From Sulfitobacter sp. (GTDB lineage: Bacteria; Pseudomonadota; Alphaproteobacteria; Rhodobacterales; Rhodobacteraceae): a stretch of 15,980 nucleotides of DNA. The position numbers and the translations under genes were made by a program. This document shows positions 7,578 through 14,843 of the stretch, one piece after another (position 1 is the stretch's first letter; each line of letters opens with the position of its first letter). Under the pieces are notes generated by a model, which was not told the origin of the DNA, did no database searches, and was given only the letters and a program-made list of their open reading frames with translations. The stretch spans positions 1-15,980 of the forward strand of contig JAGXHD010000208.1 in the NCBI GenBank assembly GCA_024636395.1, read 5' to 3'.

Positions 7578-7626
7578 AACCAAGTGTTATGCAGGTTTGT
7601 GCATTTAGGTTAACAAGATGTATTGT
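7576..7626 (+). promoter_or_regulatory. Candidate promoter with CtrA-like box upstream of the dehydratase gene
   Basis: TTAA-N7-TTAT at 7576-7590 matches seven of eight bases of the alphaproteobacterial CtrA box (TTAA-N7-TTAA). Just downstream, TTGTGC (7597-7602) and TATTGT (7621-7626), 18 bases apart, resemble a sigma-70-type promoter. TTAACC (7576-7581) and GGTTAA (7608-7613) also form a spaced inverted repeat. These are short matches found by eye in the 175-base gap that follows a candidate terminator. Confidence 0.3.
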
Positions 7627-7719
7627 GCTCCTTGACGGCGTGGTGTTTGGACCAGCCTGCGGAACAATTTATGGTTGTATTTGAACGGCCTGGTGCGTGG
7701 TAGAGAGTGTTGGGCGGAT

Positions 7720-9612
7720 ATGCTGAGCTGGATCAAATCCCTGAGCAAGGTGCAGAAGCGGCGGATTATGCTGCTGCTGGATACGATCCTCGTGCCGCTT
7801 GCGCTGCTGTTTGCCTTTGCGGCGTTGGGCCTCGAGGGCGGCGTGATCAACAACATGCGAAGCTATCTGCTGCTGCTCCCCTACATGATGGCAGTGGCGG
7901 TGGGGATTTCGATCTGGATCGGGATCAATGATATTCAGGTCAGTTCCTATGAAGCGGTCTCCGTCGGGCTGACGGCCGTGCACGCACTTTTGCTGACGAT
8001 CTTTTCTATCAGCTTTTCGGATATTGCGGGGCTCGGCCTGCCGCTGGGGCTGCACATGGTCTTTGGCGCGGCTTTCTTCTGCTTTGCGGTGGGCAGCCGT
8101 GCGGTGTTGTTGCAGATCGTGCTGATGATCTACCGCTATTCGGTCAAGCGCACGCGGGTTTTGATCTATGGCGCGGGAACGACGGGATCACAGCTTGTCT
8201 CGGCGCTGCGCGGACACGAGAAGATCCAGCCGGTGGCCTTCGTGGACGATAACAAAGGTTTGCAGGGTTTGCGGGTCCAGCGGTTGCCGGTGTTTCCCGC
8301 GCTCAACATCGCGCAGGTGGTGATCGACAACCAGATCGACCGCGTTCTGCTGGCCGTGCCTTCGCTGAGCCGACCCAAGCAGGCGCAGATCGCGCGGCGT
8401 CTCGAGAAGATGGGGCTGGAAGTCCAGACATTGCCCTCGTTCTCGCAGCTGATCGGAGAAGAGGCGCTGGTCAACAAGCTGACGCCGGTCTCCGCGCGCA
8501 GCTTTCTGGGGCGCGCCGAGGTCAAGCATACGCTGGGTGAGGCAGGCAACTGCTACGAGAACAAGGTCGTTCTGATCTCCGGGGCAGGCGGGTCGATCGG
8601 ATCGGAGCTGTGCCGTCAGGTGCTCGATTGCCGCCCGGCCAAGCTGATCCTGTTCGAGCTGAGCGAGCTTGTCTTGTACAATATCGACATGGAACTGCGC
8701 AGCATGATCGAGCATGAGGATCTGGAGATCGAGCTGGTGCCTGTGCTGGGGACCGTAACCGACAGTCGGCAGGTCCGTAAACTCATGATGAAGCATGGCG
8801 TGCAGGTGGTCCTGCATGCGGCCGCCTACAAACATGTGCCTCTGGTTGAAGCCAATCCGCTGACAGGGCTGGTTAACAATGTTTTCGGCACACAGACGCT
8901 CGCCGAGCAATCGGCCAGCCTCGGGGTTGAGCGGTTCATGCTGATTTCGTCGGACAAGGCAGTGCGTCCTACGAATGTGATGGGGGCGTCAAAGCGTCTG
9001 GCCGAGCTGGTGATCCAGGATCTGGCAAGGCGGCAGGTAGCGGGCGGCGGCGGTACGCTGTTCTCGATGGTTCGTTTCGGCAATGTTCTGGGCTCGTCAG
9101 GCTCCGTCGTGCCGCTGTTTCAGGAACAGCTGGCGCGCGGCGGCCCGCTCACCGTGACCGACAGACGGGTAGAGCGCTATTTCATGACTGTGCAGGAGGC
9201 TGTGCAGCTTGTGCTTCAGGCCTGCGCGATCAGCCGTGGTACGGAGCTTTTCGTACTCGACATGGGGCAGCCGGTGTCGATCCTGACACTGGCGCGGCAA
9301 GTGATTGAGAGCGCGGGATACGAGGTGCGCGATGCGGACAACCCCAACGGCGATATTGAAATCCAGATCACCGGGTTGCGCCCGGGAGAGAAGATGTCCG
9401 AAGAGCTTACCCTGTCGGGAGAGCTGCTCGGGACGATTTATCCCAAGATCTTCAAAACGCATGAGGACGGGCTTTCGCAGATCGAGATCGCTGCCGCGAT
9501 GCGCAGGCTGCGCGAGGCCTTCGTTGCCAGCGACGAGGAGATGGCGCGGGATGTTCTGCGCAAATGGGTCGAAGGGTTCCTCCCCGATATCCGCAAAGCC
9601 GATGCCTCCTGA
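7720..9612 (+). CDS. Membrane-anchored nucleotide-sugar 4,6-dehydratase (FlaA1/WbpM/CapD type)
   Basis: A 630-residue polysaccharide biosynthesis protein expected to turn a UDP-N-acetylhexosamine into its 4-keto-6-deoxy form. Four hydrophobic segments occupy about residues 15-140. A first Rossmann domain follows (VLIYGAGTTGSQLV, GAGTTG at 151-156), then the SDR catalytic domain with GAGGSIG (288-294). The active site shows the WbpM-class pattern SSDKAVRPTNVMGASK, where Met421 replaces the usual Tyr and Lys425 is kept; Asp412-Lys413 are also present. RPGEKMSEEL (554-563) is the conserved C-terminal motif. ATG 7720 gives the typical short cytoplasmic N-terminus; a TTG start at 7675 would add 15 unlikely residues. 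The 131 bases downstream (9613-9743) show no clear terminator. Confidence 0.93.
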   Translation: MLSWIKSLSKVQKRRIMLLLDTILVPLALLFAFAALGLEGGVINNMRSYLLLLPYMMAVAVGISIWIGINDIQVSSYEAVSVGLTAVHALLLTIFSISFSDIAGLGLPLGLHMVFGAAFFCFAVGSRAVLLQIVLMIYRYSVKRTRVLIYGAGTTGSQLVSALRGHEKIQPVAFVDDNKGLQGLRVQRLPVFPALNIAQVVIDNQIDRVLLAVPSLSRPKQAQIARRLEKMGLEVQTLPSFSQLIGEEALVNKLTPVSARSFLGRAEVKHTLGEAGNCYENKVVLISGAGGSIGSELCRQVLDCRPAKLILFELSELVLYNIDMELRSMIEHEDLEIELVPVLGTVTDSRQVRKLMMKHGVQVVLHAAAYKHVPLVEANPLTGLVNNVFGTQTLAEQSASLGVERFMLISSDKAVRPTNVMGASKRLAELVIQDLARRQVAGGGGTLFSMVRFGNVLGSSGSVVPLFQEQLARGGPLTVTDRRVERYFMTVQEAVQLVLQACAISRGTELFVLDMGQPVSILTLARQVIESAGYEVRDADNPNGDIEIQITGLRPGEKMSEELTLSGELLGTIYPKIFKTHEDGLSQIEIAAAMRRLREAFVASDEEMARDVLRKWVEGFLPDIRKADAS

Positions 9613-9743
9613 GATCCGGCCTGACGGGGCCACGACCCTCGCCGCAGATTTATCACGCCCTGGGCTAAATGATCCGGATTTCTTGCGCTTGAAGTGTCGC
9701 TGGTGCAATGTCTGGAAAAGACCTCAGGGGCAGAGAGCAGAAT

Positions 9744-11909
9744 ATGATCCGTAAGTTTGGAAATGCCGCGGCAGGGGCCGCAGTTTTTGGCAGCGTTGCA
9801 TTGCTGCCGTCCTATCCTGTGGCGCAGGAAGCGGAAGGCATATTCCAGACTCCTCAACGCCCCTCGCTCAACTTTTATGGCACTACCGGACTGATCGACA
9901 TGCCATCTGCGCAGATGATGCCGGACGGTCAGGTGGCTGTGGGGGTGTCGAACTTCGGCGGCACGACACGCACCACGCTCACCTTTCAGGCGACGCCGCG
10001 CATTCAGGCCAGTTTTCGGTACTCCGGTATCAAGGATGCCAACTTTAGTGCGTTCGATACCTACAGAGATCGCAGTTTTGACGTTCGCTTCCTTCTGAAC
10101 CGTGAAAGCCGTTATCTGCCCGCGCTGACGCTCGGGCTTCAGGATTTTGCTGGTACGGGCATATATGCGGGTGAATTCATCGCTGCGACCAAGGCGTTTT
10201 CGAATGCCCGAATACCGGGAACAGTGACCACGACAGTTGGTCTGGGTTGGGGGCGATTGGGAAGCTCTGGGAGTATCGGCACACCCTTCGGTGAGGACCG
10301 GCCGGCCTTCGTGGCTGGCGATTCAGGCGGTGAGCTGTCCATTGACCAATGGTTTCGCGGCAATGCGGCGCCGTTCGCCGGCGTGGAATGGCAGATTAAC
10401 GATAAATGGGGGCTGAAGGCGGAGTATAGTTCCGACGCCTATACGCTTGAGACGGCCAACGGGAGCTTTGATCGAAAATCTCGATTCAATTTCGGCGCGG
10501 AGTATCAAGTATCGGACGGAGTGCGCCTCGGCGGCTACTATCTCTATGGCTCCGAGATTGGCCTGAATGTTCAGGTCCAGCTTAATCCGAACCGTCCCGC
10601 AGCTCCTTTGCGGATTCCTGCGCCACAGCCCTATTTTATCCGGCCCAGCCGTCGCGAGGACCCCCAATCCTACAGCACCGATTGGGTAAAGTCCGAAGCA
10701 GAAGCATCCGTTCTGGTGCGAGACGCGATCATGCCGCTGCTTGCAGCGGAGGGTTTGACACTGATCGAGACGCGGACGACCGCATCGACGACCGAAGTAC
10801 GGTTTTCGAACGAGCGTTACGGCTCGACGTCGATTGCGGTGGGGCGTGTCGCGCGTATCATGGCACGGCTCTTGCCGGATTCCGTCGAAACGTTCCGCAT
10901 CGTACCTGTGGTCAATAATCTGGCGCAATCCGCAATTGTGATGCGCCGCTCCGATCTTGAAGCGCTGGAGTTTTCGCCTGACGTGGTCGATGCGTCTTTA
11001 GCAGTGACGGGCTTTGACAGCGCCTCACCCGTTTTGAGGGGGAGCGCGCGGAACGAAGAGGTGTTCCCCTCCCTCAACTGGTCGATCGGTCCCTACCTGA
11101 GCCAAAGCTTGTTCGATCCGAACGAGCCGATCCGCATTGATGCCGGGGTCCAACTGAGCCTTGCATACGCACCCGCGCCTGGATGGAAGGTTGCAGGTCG
11201 GTTACAGCATCGTCTGACCGGAAATATTGCAGATAATGCGCGACCCAGTACGTCCGCATTGCCCGCTGTCCGGACGAATGCGAGACTTTACGCAGATAAC
11301 AGTGACACCTCAATTCGGGAGCTCTACGCCAGCAGGCAATGGAAGGCCGCGCCGGATATCTATACTCGGGTATCGGCTGGATATCTTGAGCGAATGTTCG
11401 GCGGCGTTTCAGCGGAGATGCTCTGGAAGCCCGTGGCCAGCAGGCTCGCGCTGGGTGTCGAGGCGAACTATGTAAAGCAACGGTCGTTCGATACCTATCT
11501 GGGGTTCCAAGACTATACTATCGCCACAGGCCATGCGTCCGCCTATTACGAGTTCAACAATGGGTTTACTGGCCAGCTGGATGTCGGGCGGTATCTTGCG
11601 GGGGACGTGGGCGCTACCGTTTCGCTTGAACGGGAATTCGACAATGGCTGGCGGGTCGGCGGATTTTTCACTCTGACTGATGTATCTTCGGAAGACTTTG
11701 GCGAGGGCTCCTTTGACAAAGGGATCAGCATGACGATTCCGCTGAACTGGTTTCTGGGCAAACCGACCCCTCAATCAGGATCAAGAACGATACGCCCCAT
11801 TCAGCGGGACGGGGGGGCGCGTCTTTCTGTGCCCGGACGCCTGTATGAACAAGTTCGAAGCGGCCATCGTGAAGAGCTTGTTGGAAACTGGTCCGGAGTT
11901 TGGGAATGA
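9744..11909 (+). CDS. yjbH: YjbH-family exopolysaccharide outer-membrane protein
   Basis: A 721-residue outer-membrane beta-barrel protein of the YjbH/GfcD family (E. coli YjbH is about 700 residues), associated with exopolysaccharide production. The signal peptide MIRKFGNAAAGAAVFGSVAL ends near PVAQEA (about residue 27-30). The family hallmark follows at once: NFYGTTGLIDMPSAQMMPDG, around residues 43-62. Many amphipathic aromatic-rich beta strands follow (for example VRLGGYYLYGSEIGLNVQVQ and YYEFNNGFTGQLDVGRYL). The C-terminal region has the YjbH repeat GDVGATVSLEREFDNGWRVG and ends in SFDKGISMTIPLNWFLG before a short polar tail. ATG 9744 gives a normal signal peptide; ATG 9708 would put 12 polar residues in front of it. 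The gene ends in an ATGA overlap with yjbF. Confidence 0.92.
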   Translation: MIRKFGNAAAGAAVFGSVALLPSYPVAQEAEGIFQTPQRPSLNFYGTTGLIDMPSAQMMPDGQVAVGVSNFGGTTRTTLTFQATPRIQASFRYSGIKDANFSAFDTYRDRSFDVRFLLNRESRYLPALTLGLQDFAGTGIYAGEFIAATKAFSNARIPGTVTTTVGLGWGRLGSSGSIGTPFGEDRPAFVAGDSGGELSIDQWFRGNAAPFAGVEWQINDKWGLKAEYSSDAYTLETANGSFDRKSRFNFGAEYQVSDGVRLGGYYLYGSEIGLNVQVQLNPNRPAAPLRIPAPQPYFIRPSRREDPQSYSTDWVKSEAEASVLVRDAIMPLLAAEGLTLIETRTTASTTEVRFSNERYGSTSIAVGRVARIMARLLPDSVETFRIVPVVNNLAQSAIVMRRSDLEALEFSPDVVDASLAVTGFDSASPVLRGSARNEEVFPSLNWSIGPYLSQSLFDPNEPIRIDAGVQLSLAYAPAPGWKVAGRLQHRLTGNIADNARPSTSALPAVRTNARLYADNSDTSIRELYASRQWKAAPDIYTRVSAGYLERMFGGVSAEMLWKPVASRLALGVEANYVKQRSFDTYLGFQDYTIATGHASAYYEFNNGFTGQLDVGRYLAGDVGATVSLEREFDNGWRVGGFFTLTDVSSEDFGEGSFDKGISMTIPLNWFLGKPTPQSGSRTIRPIQRDGGARLSVPGRLYEQVRSGHREELVGNWSGVWE

Positions 11910-12616
11910 TCAACGTGGTTTCACGACTTTTCGCAGCGGTTGTGCTCTGTGCGCTTCTCGTCGGCTGCAGCATTTCTTCGGATAGTAAGGCGACTGAAAG
12001 CCTGCCAGCCCAGATTGTGACTGCAGGACAAGGCTTGATCGCAGCACGGCGTGCACCTCCGCCACAGACGGTTGTTGCCACACGTGCCCTGCTGGCCAAA
12101 ATCACGGAGCCTGTGTTGCAGATCAATCCCGAAGCCGCGGGCGGGAGTGACTTTTTGCGACGTGCAGTGTCGCGGCGTGATTCGTCTACGGGTAGGGTGG
12201 AGGTGTGGAATTCCTCGGTTTTGGCGCAGGTTTTTCTGAGAAACGGGGTTGTTGTGGGCACACGTGGCGTCGGCGGTGACATAATTGCTGCAGATGCGAA
12301 CATGACAATTCTCGCTCTCAGGTTGCGTGCTGATCGGAGTGGCCAGCGCGTTTACACCATCTCTGACGGCGATGCTACGAGTACAGAATACGTGTTTCGT
12401 TGTACGGTGCGGAGCCTTGGACAGGAAAACATTATTGTTGCAGAACAACTCTTTGCCACGACACATATGCAGGAAAACTGTATCGGTGGTCCAAGTGGCG
12501 ATGCGACGATACGTAACGACTATTGGGTGCAGCCTTCCAACGATGTCGTGCGAAGATCGCGGCAGTGGGTGGGACCAACAACGGGCTATTTCGAGCTGAT
12601 ACTGCTTAGGGATTAG
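11906..12616 (+). CDS. yjbF: YjbF-family lipoprotein
   Basis: A 236-residue lipoprotein with lipobox LLVGC (Cys21) and serines after it. In enterobacteria YjbF (GfcB) works with YjbH and YjbG in exopolysaccharide secretion. Family features are the PAQIVTAGQGLIAARR start of the mature domain, a central beta-rich part, and the C-terminal stretch YWVQPSNDVVRRSRQWVGPT followed by a final beta strand FELILL. Two cysteines near 169 and 191 could form a disulfide in the periplasm. The start ATG sits inside the yjbH stop (ATGA) with GGAG upstream; a TTG six bases earlier is possible but unlikely. The coding sequence looks somewhat more AT-rich than the sugar genes. Confidence 0.87.
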   Translation: MINVVSRLFAAVVLCALLVGCSISSDSKATESLPAQIVTAGQGLIAARRAPPPQTVVATRALLAKITEPVLQINPEAAGGSDFLRRAVSRRDSSTGRVEVWNSSVLAQVFLRNGVVVGTRGVGGDIIAADANMTILALRLRADRSGQRVYTISDGDATSTEYVFRCTVRSLGQENIIVAEQLFATTHMQENCIGGPSGDATIRNDYWVQPSNDVVRRSRQWVGPTTGYFELILLRD

Positions 12617-12669
12617 GCAAATCTGCAACGTTCAGCAAAAGTGTGCCGATAATTTCGCAGCCTCTGTTT

Positions 12670-12757
12670 TAATCCCGTTGTGAAAAAACTAGAGTTACGT
12701 TATCTCAGCAATAGAAACCGGGTGTAATCCCGACCACTATCATACAGGAAAAATTAA
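12670..12757 (+). promoter_or_regulatory. Leader and candidate promoter of the YjbE-like gene
   Basis: The 141-base gap after yjbF is AT-richer than its surroundings. TTGTGA (12678-12683) and TTATCT (12700-12705), 16 bases apart, are a possible promoter. TAATCCCG occurs twice (12670-12677 and 12725-12732), 55 bases apart; the second copy is part of a small inverted repeat CGGG-TGTAAT-CCCG (12719-12732) in the presumed leader. A good ribosome binding site AGGAA (12746-12750) precedes the ATG. Confidence 0.4.
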
Positions 12758-13000
12758 ATGTTCAAGACTCTTTCAGTCGCAGCCCTCATCGTTGCAACAG
12801 CAACTTCTTCTTTCGCCGGTTCTTTGAATACGGCTGCTGATCCCGTAGTGATCAACAATGACCCGATCATTGAATCAACAGGAAACGGCCTCAGCGTTCC
12901 CCTTCTCATCGGTGGTGTTGTAGCAGCGGCAGCGGTTGCTGCGCTGGTTTCGAACAACAACGATGATGAAGCGCCAGCGACAACCACGCCGACTGAGTGA
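12758..13000 (+). CDS. Small YjbE-like secreted/membrane protein
   Basis: An 80-residue protein with an N-terminal signal peptide (MFKTLSVAALIVATATSSFA, cleavage likely after Ala20). A short polar mature part follows, then a hydrophobic Gly/Ala/Val segment (46-65) and an acidic, Thr-rich tail (NNNDDEAPATTTPTE). Length and layout match E. coli YjbE/GfcA, the small first-gene product of the yjb operon, although no residue-level identity is claimed. It has its own ribosome binding site, a candidate promoter and a strong terminator directly after, so it can be an independent, possibly highly expressed unit. A role in the extracellular matrix or in secretion with YjbF/YjbH is inferred from position. 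Confidence 0.8.
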   Translation: MFKTLSVAALIVATATSSFAGSLNTAADPVVINNDPIIESTGNGLSVPLLIGGVVAAAAVAALVSNNNDDEAPATTTPTE

Positions 13001-13023
13001 TCTTTAGAGATTTATTATTTGAG

Positions 13024-13058
13024 CGGCCTTCCCAGTTTGGGGAGGCCGTTTTCTGTTT
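13024..13058 (+). terminator. Strong intrinsic terminator after the YjbE-like gene
   Basis: CGGCCTTCCC (13024-13033) pairs with GGGGAGGCCG (13039-13048) over 10 bp with one G-T wobble and an AGTTT loop. TTTTCTGTTT follows. This closes the exopolysaccharide transcription units and separates them from the SDR gene. Confidence 0.93.
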
Positions 13059-13100
13059 GGAAGCTTGAGTTTCAAGGCTCCGCAATGGATAGGTCCGCAA

Positions 13101-13955
13101 ATGGACAAGCGACTGCTCTCGATCGGCCACGGCTATAGCGCGCGGGCCATCGCGGCGAGGCTGGTCCCCGAAGGTTGGCACATTGTTGGTACTACCCGAA
13201 GTGCCGACAAAATGCGCGAGATTGCCGCGACAGGTGTCGAGCCACTGTTGTGGCCGGGTAGTGATCTTGCGCCCCTGATTACCGAATTTCCCAATATACT
13301 GATATCTGCGGCCCCCGGACCTCAAGGTGATCCGGTGCTGGAGCAGCTGCGCGATGTCGTGGCGGAAGCCGCTTCTGCGATGCGCTGGGTCGGCTATTTA
13401 TCGACAACGGGTGTCTACGGTGATCATGAAGGCGGTTGGGTCGATGAGCGGACCCCTCTCTCCCCGTCGACCGCGCGGGGCAAGGCGCGTATGGAGGCCG
13501 AAGCCGCGTGGCAGGGCATCCTCGGGCTGCCGTTGCATATTTTCCGGCTCGCGGGGATTTACGGTCCCGGGCGGGGACCGTTCGCAAAGGTGCGCGAGGG
13601 CACTGCGCGGCGGATCATCAAGCCGGGGCAGGTTTTCAGCCGCATCCACGTCGAGGATATCGCAACCGCGCTTGATCTGTCGCTGAATGCCCCCTCTGCC
13701 GGAGCGATCTACAACATGTGTGACGATGATCCTGCTCCCCCGGAGGATGTGATCGCCTATGCGGCGCAGCTGCTGGGCGTGCCGGTGCCTCCCGCCGTTG
13801 CGTTCGAGGACGCGGAGATGACACCGATGGCGCGCAGCTTTTATGCGGAGAGCAAGCGGGTTCGCAATGATCTGATCAAGCAGCAGCTCGGCTGGGAACC
13901 GCGCTTCCCCGACTACCGCCGCGGCCTTTCCGCCATGCTCGAGAGCGAGGGTTGA
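13101..13955 (+). CDS. YeeZ-like atypical SDR (NAD(P)-dependent epimerase/dehydratase family)
   Basis: A 284-residue Rossmann-fold protein. The dinucleotide loop is GHGYSA (9-14), the strand-4 motif is GYLSTTGVYG (98-107), and FRLAGIYGPGRGP (138-150) is the conserved region after the active site. Where a classical SDR has Tyr-x3-Lys, this protein has Thr124-x3-Lys128 (STARGKAR), as seems usual for the YeeZ-type group, so ordinary reductase or epimerase chemistry is doubtful. ATG 13101 is chosen because the Rossmann strand starts directly after it and a GG-rich site lies 8-10 bases upstream; the open frame before it (from 13065) crosses the end of the terminator zone. Its substrate is not known. 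It precedes the sodium channel gene by 66 bases. Confidence 0.85.
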   Translation: MDKRLLSIGHGYSARAIAARLVPEGWHIVGTTRSADKMREIAATGVEPLLWPGSDLAPLITEFPNILISAAPGPQGDPVLEQLRDVVAEAASAMRWVGYLSTTGVYGDHEGGWVDERTPLSPSTARGKARMEAEAAWQGILGLPLHIFRLAGIYGPGRGPFAKVREGTARRIIKPGQVFSRIHVEDIATALDLSLNAPSAGAIYNMCDDDPAPPEDVIAYAAQLLGVPVPPAVAFEDAEMTPMARSFYAESKRVRNDLIKQQLGWEPRFPDYRRGLSAMLESEG

Positions 13956-14021
13956 GGCGGACCTTGTCGCTGACGGACCAAGACGCCATATAGACCGAAA
14001 CCCGCGCACACCGGAGCCCGC

Positions 14022-14843
14022 ATGACCCCCATCCAGAAACTGACAACCGTGCTGGAATCGAATCTTGTTCGCAATTCGATCCTTGGAGTAATCCTGTTCA
14101 ATGCCGTGATCCTCGGACTGGAGACATCCGAGCCCATCATGGCGCAGGCAGGCGGGTTGATCCTTTTGCTCGACCGGATCTGCCTGATGATCTTTGTGGT
14201 GGAGCTGGCAGCGAAGCTGATCGCCTACAGGCTGCAATTTTTCCGCTCGGGCTGGAATATTTTTGATTTCGTGATCGTGGGGATTTCGCTGGTGCCCGCA
14301 GCCGAAGGCTTCTCAGCCCTGCGCGCGCTGCGGATCTTGCGGGTGTTGCGCATCATCTCGGTCGCGCCCAACCTTCGCCGGGTGGTCGAGGGTTTTGTTA
14401 CGGCCCTGCCGGGTATGGCCTCGGTGTTTCTGCTGATGTCTTTGATTTTCTACATCGGGGCCGTGATGGCGACCAAACTTTTCGGCACAGGCTGTGCGGC
14501 GTGCACGCCCGCACAGCTCGCCGATTTCGATCTGTGGTTCGGCACGCTGGGGCGGTCGGCCTATTCGCTGTTCCAGATCATGACGTTGGAGAGCTGGTCG
14601 ATGGGGATCGTGCGACCGGTGATGGAGGTCTATCCGCTGGCGTGGATGTTCTTCGTGCCGTTCATCATGATGACGACCTTCGCGGTGGTAAACCTTCTTG
14701 TCGGTCTGATCGTGAACTCGATGCAGGATGCGCATCAGGAGGAGTCGGTTGCGAGCACGGATGCCTACCGTGGAGACGTCCAGAGCAGGCTTTCAGCGAT
14801 GGAAGCAAAGCTCGACCAGCTGATCGAGGTGCGCAAAGGCTAG
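14022..14843 (+). CDS. NavBac-type voltage-gated sodium channel
   Basis: A 273-residue single-domain ion channel with six membrane segments that assembles as a tetramer in the inner membrane. S1 contains NAVILGLET. S2 has the charge pair Glu61/Lys65 (VVELAAKLI), S3 has Asp82 (NIFDFVIVG) and S4 has Arg101, Arg104, Arg107 and Arg110 spaced every third residue. The selectivity filter is TLESWSM (178-184), identical to the sodium-selective NavAb filter as I remember it. S6 (FVPFIMMTTFAVVNLLVGLI) is followed by a C-terminal heptad segment (RLSAMEAKLDQLIEV) like the NavBac coiled coil. The S5-pore turret has an unusual insert with Cys158 and Cys161. A GGAG site (14013-14016) sets the start. The stop shares a CTAG with the dxs stop. 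In marine alphaproteobacteria such channels are thought to act in sodium signalling, motility or pH response. Confidence 0.95.
   Translation: MTPIQKLTTVLESNLVRNSILGVILFNAVILGLETSEPIMAQAGGLILLLDRICLMIFVVELAAKLIAYRLQFFRSGWNIFDFVIVGISLVPAAEGFSALRALRILRVLRIISVAPNLRRVVEGFVTALPGMASVFLLMSLIFYIGAVMATKLFGTGCAACTPAQLADFDLWFGTLGRSAYSLFQIMTLESWSMGIVRPVMEVYPLAWMFFVPFIMMTTFAVVNLLVGLIVNSMQDAHQEESVASTDAYRGDVQSRLSAMEAKLDQLIEVRKG

Noticed and set aside
9613..9743. Possible promoter TTGCGC-N17-CAATGT and a GGCC-rich hairpin before yjbH
   Set aside because: Both matches are too weak to separate from chance; yjbH may be read through from the dehydratase gene.
13398..14237. Minus-strand open frame of 279 codons
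   Set aside because: It is antisense to both the YeeZ-like SDR gene and the first part of the sodium channel gene, and its translation is His/Arg/Gln-rich mirror sequence.
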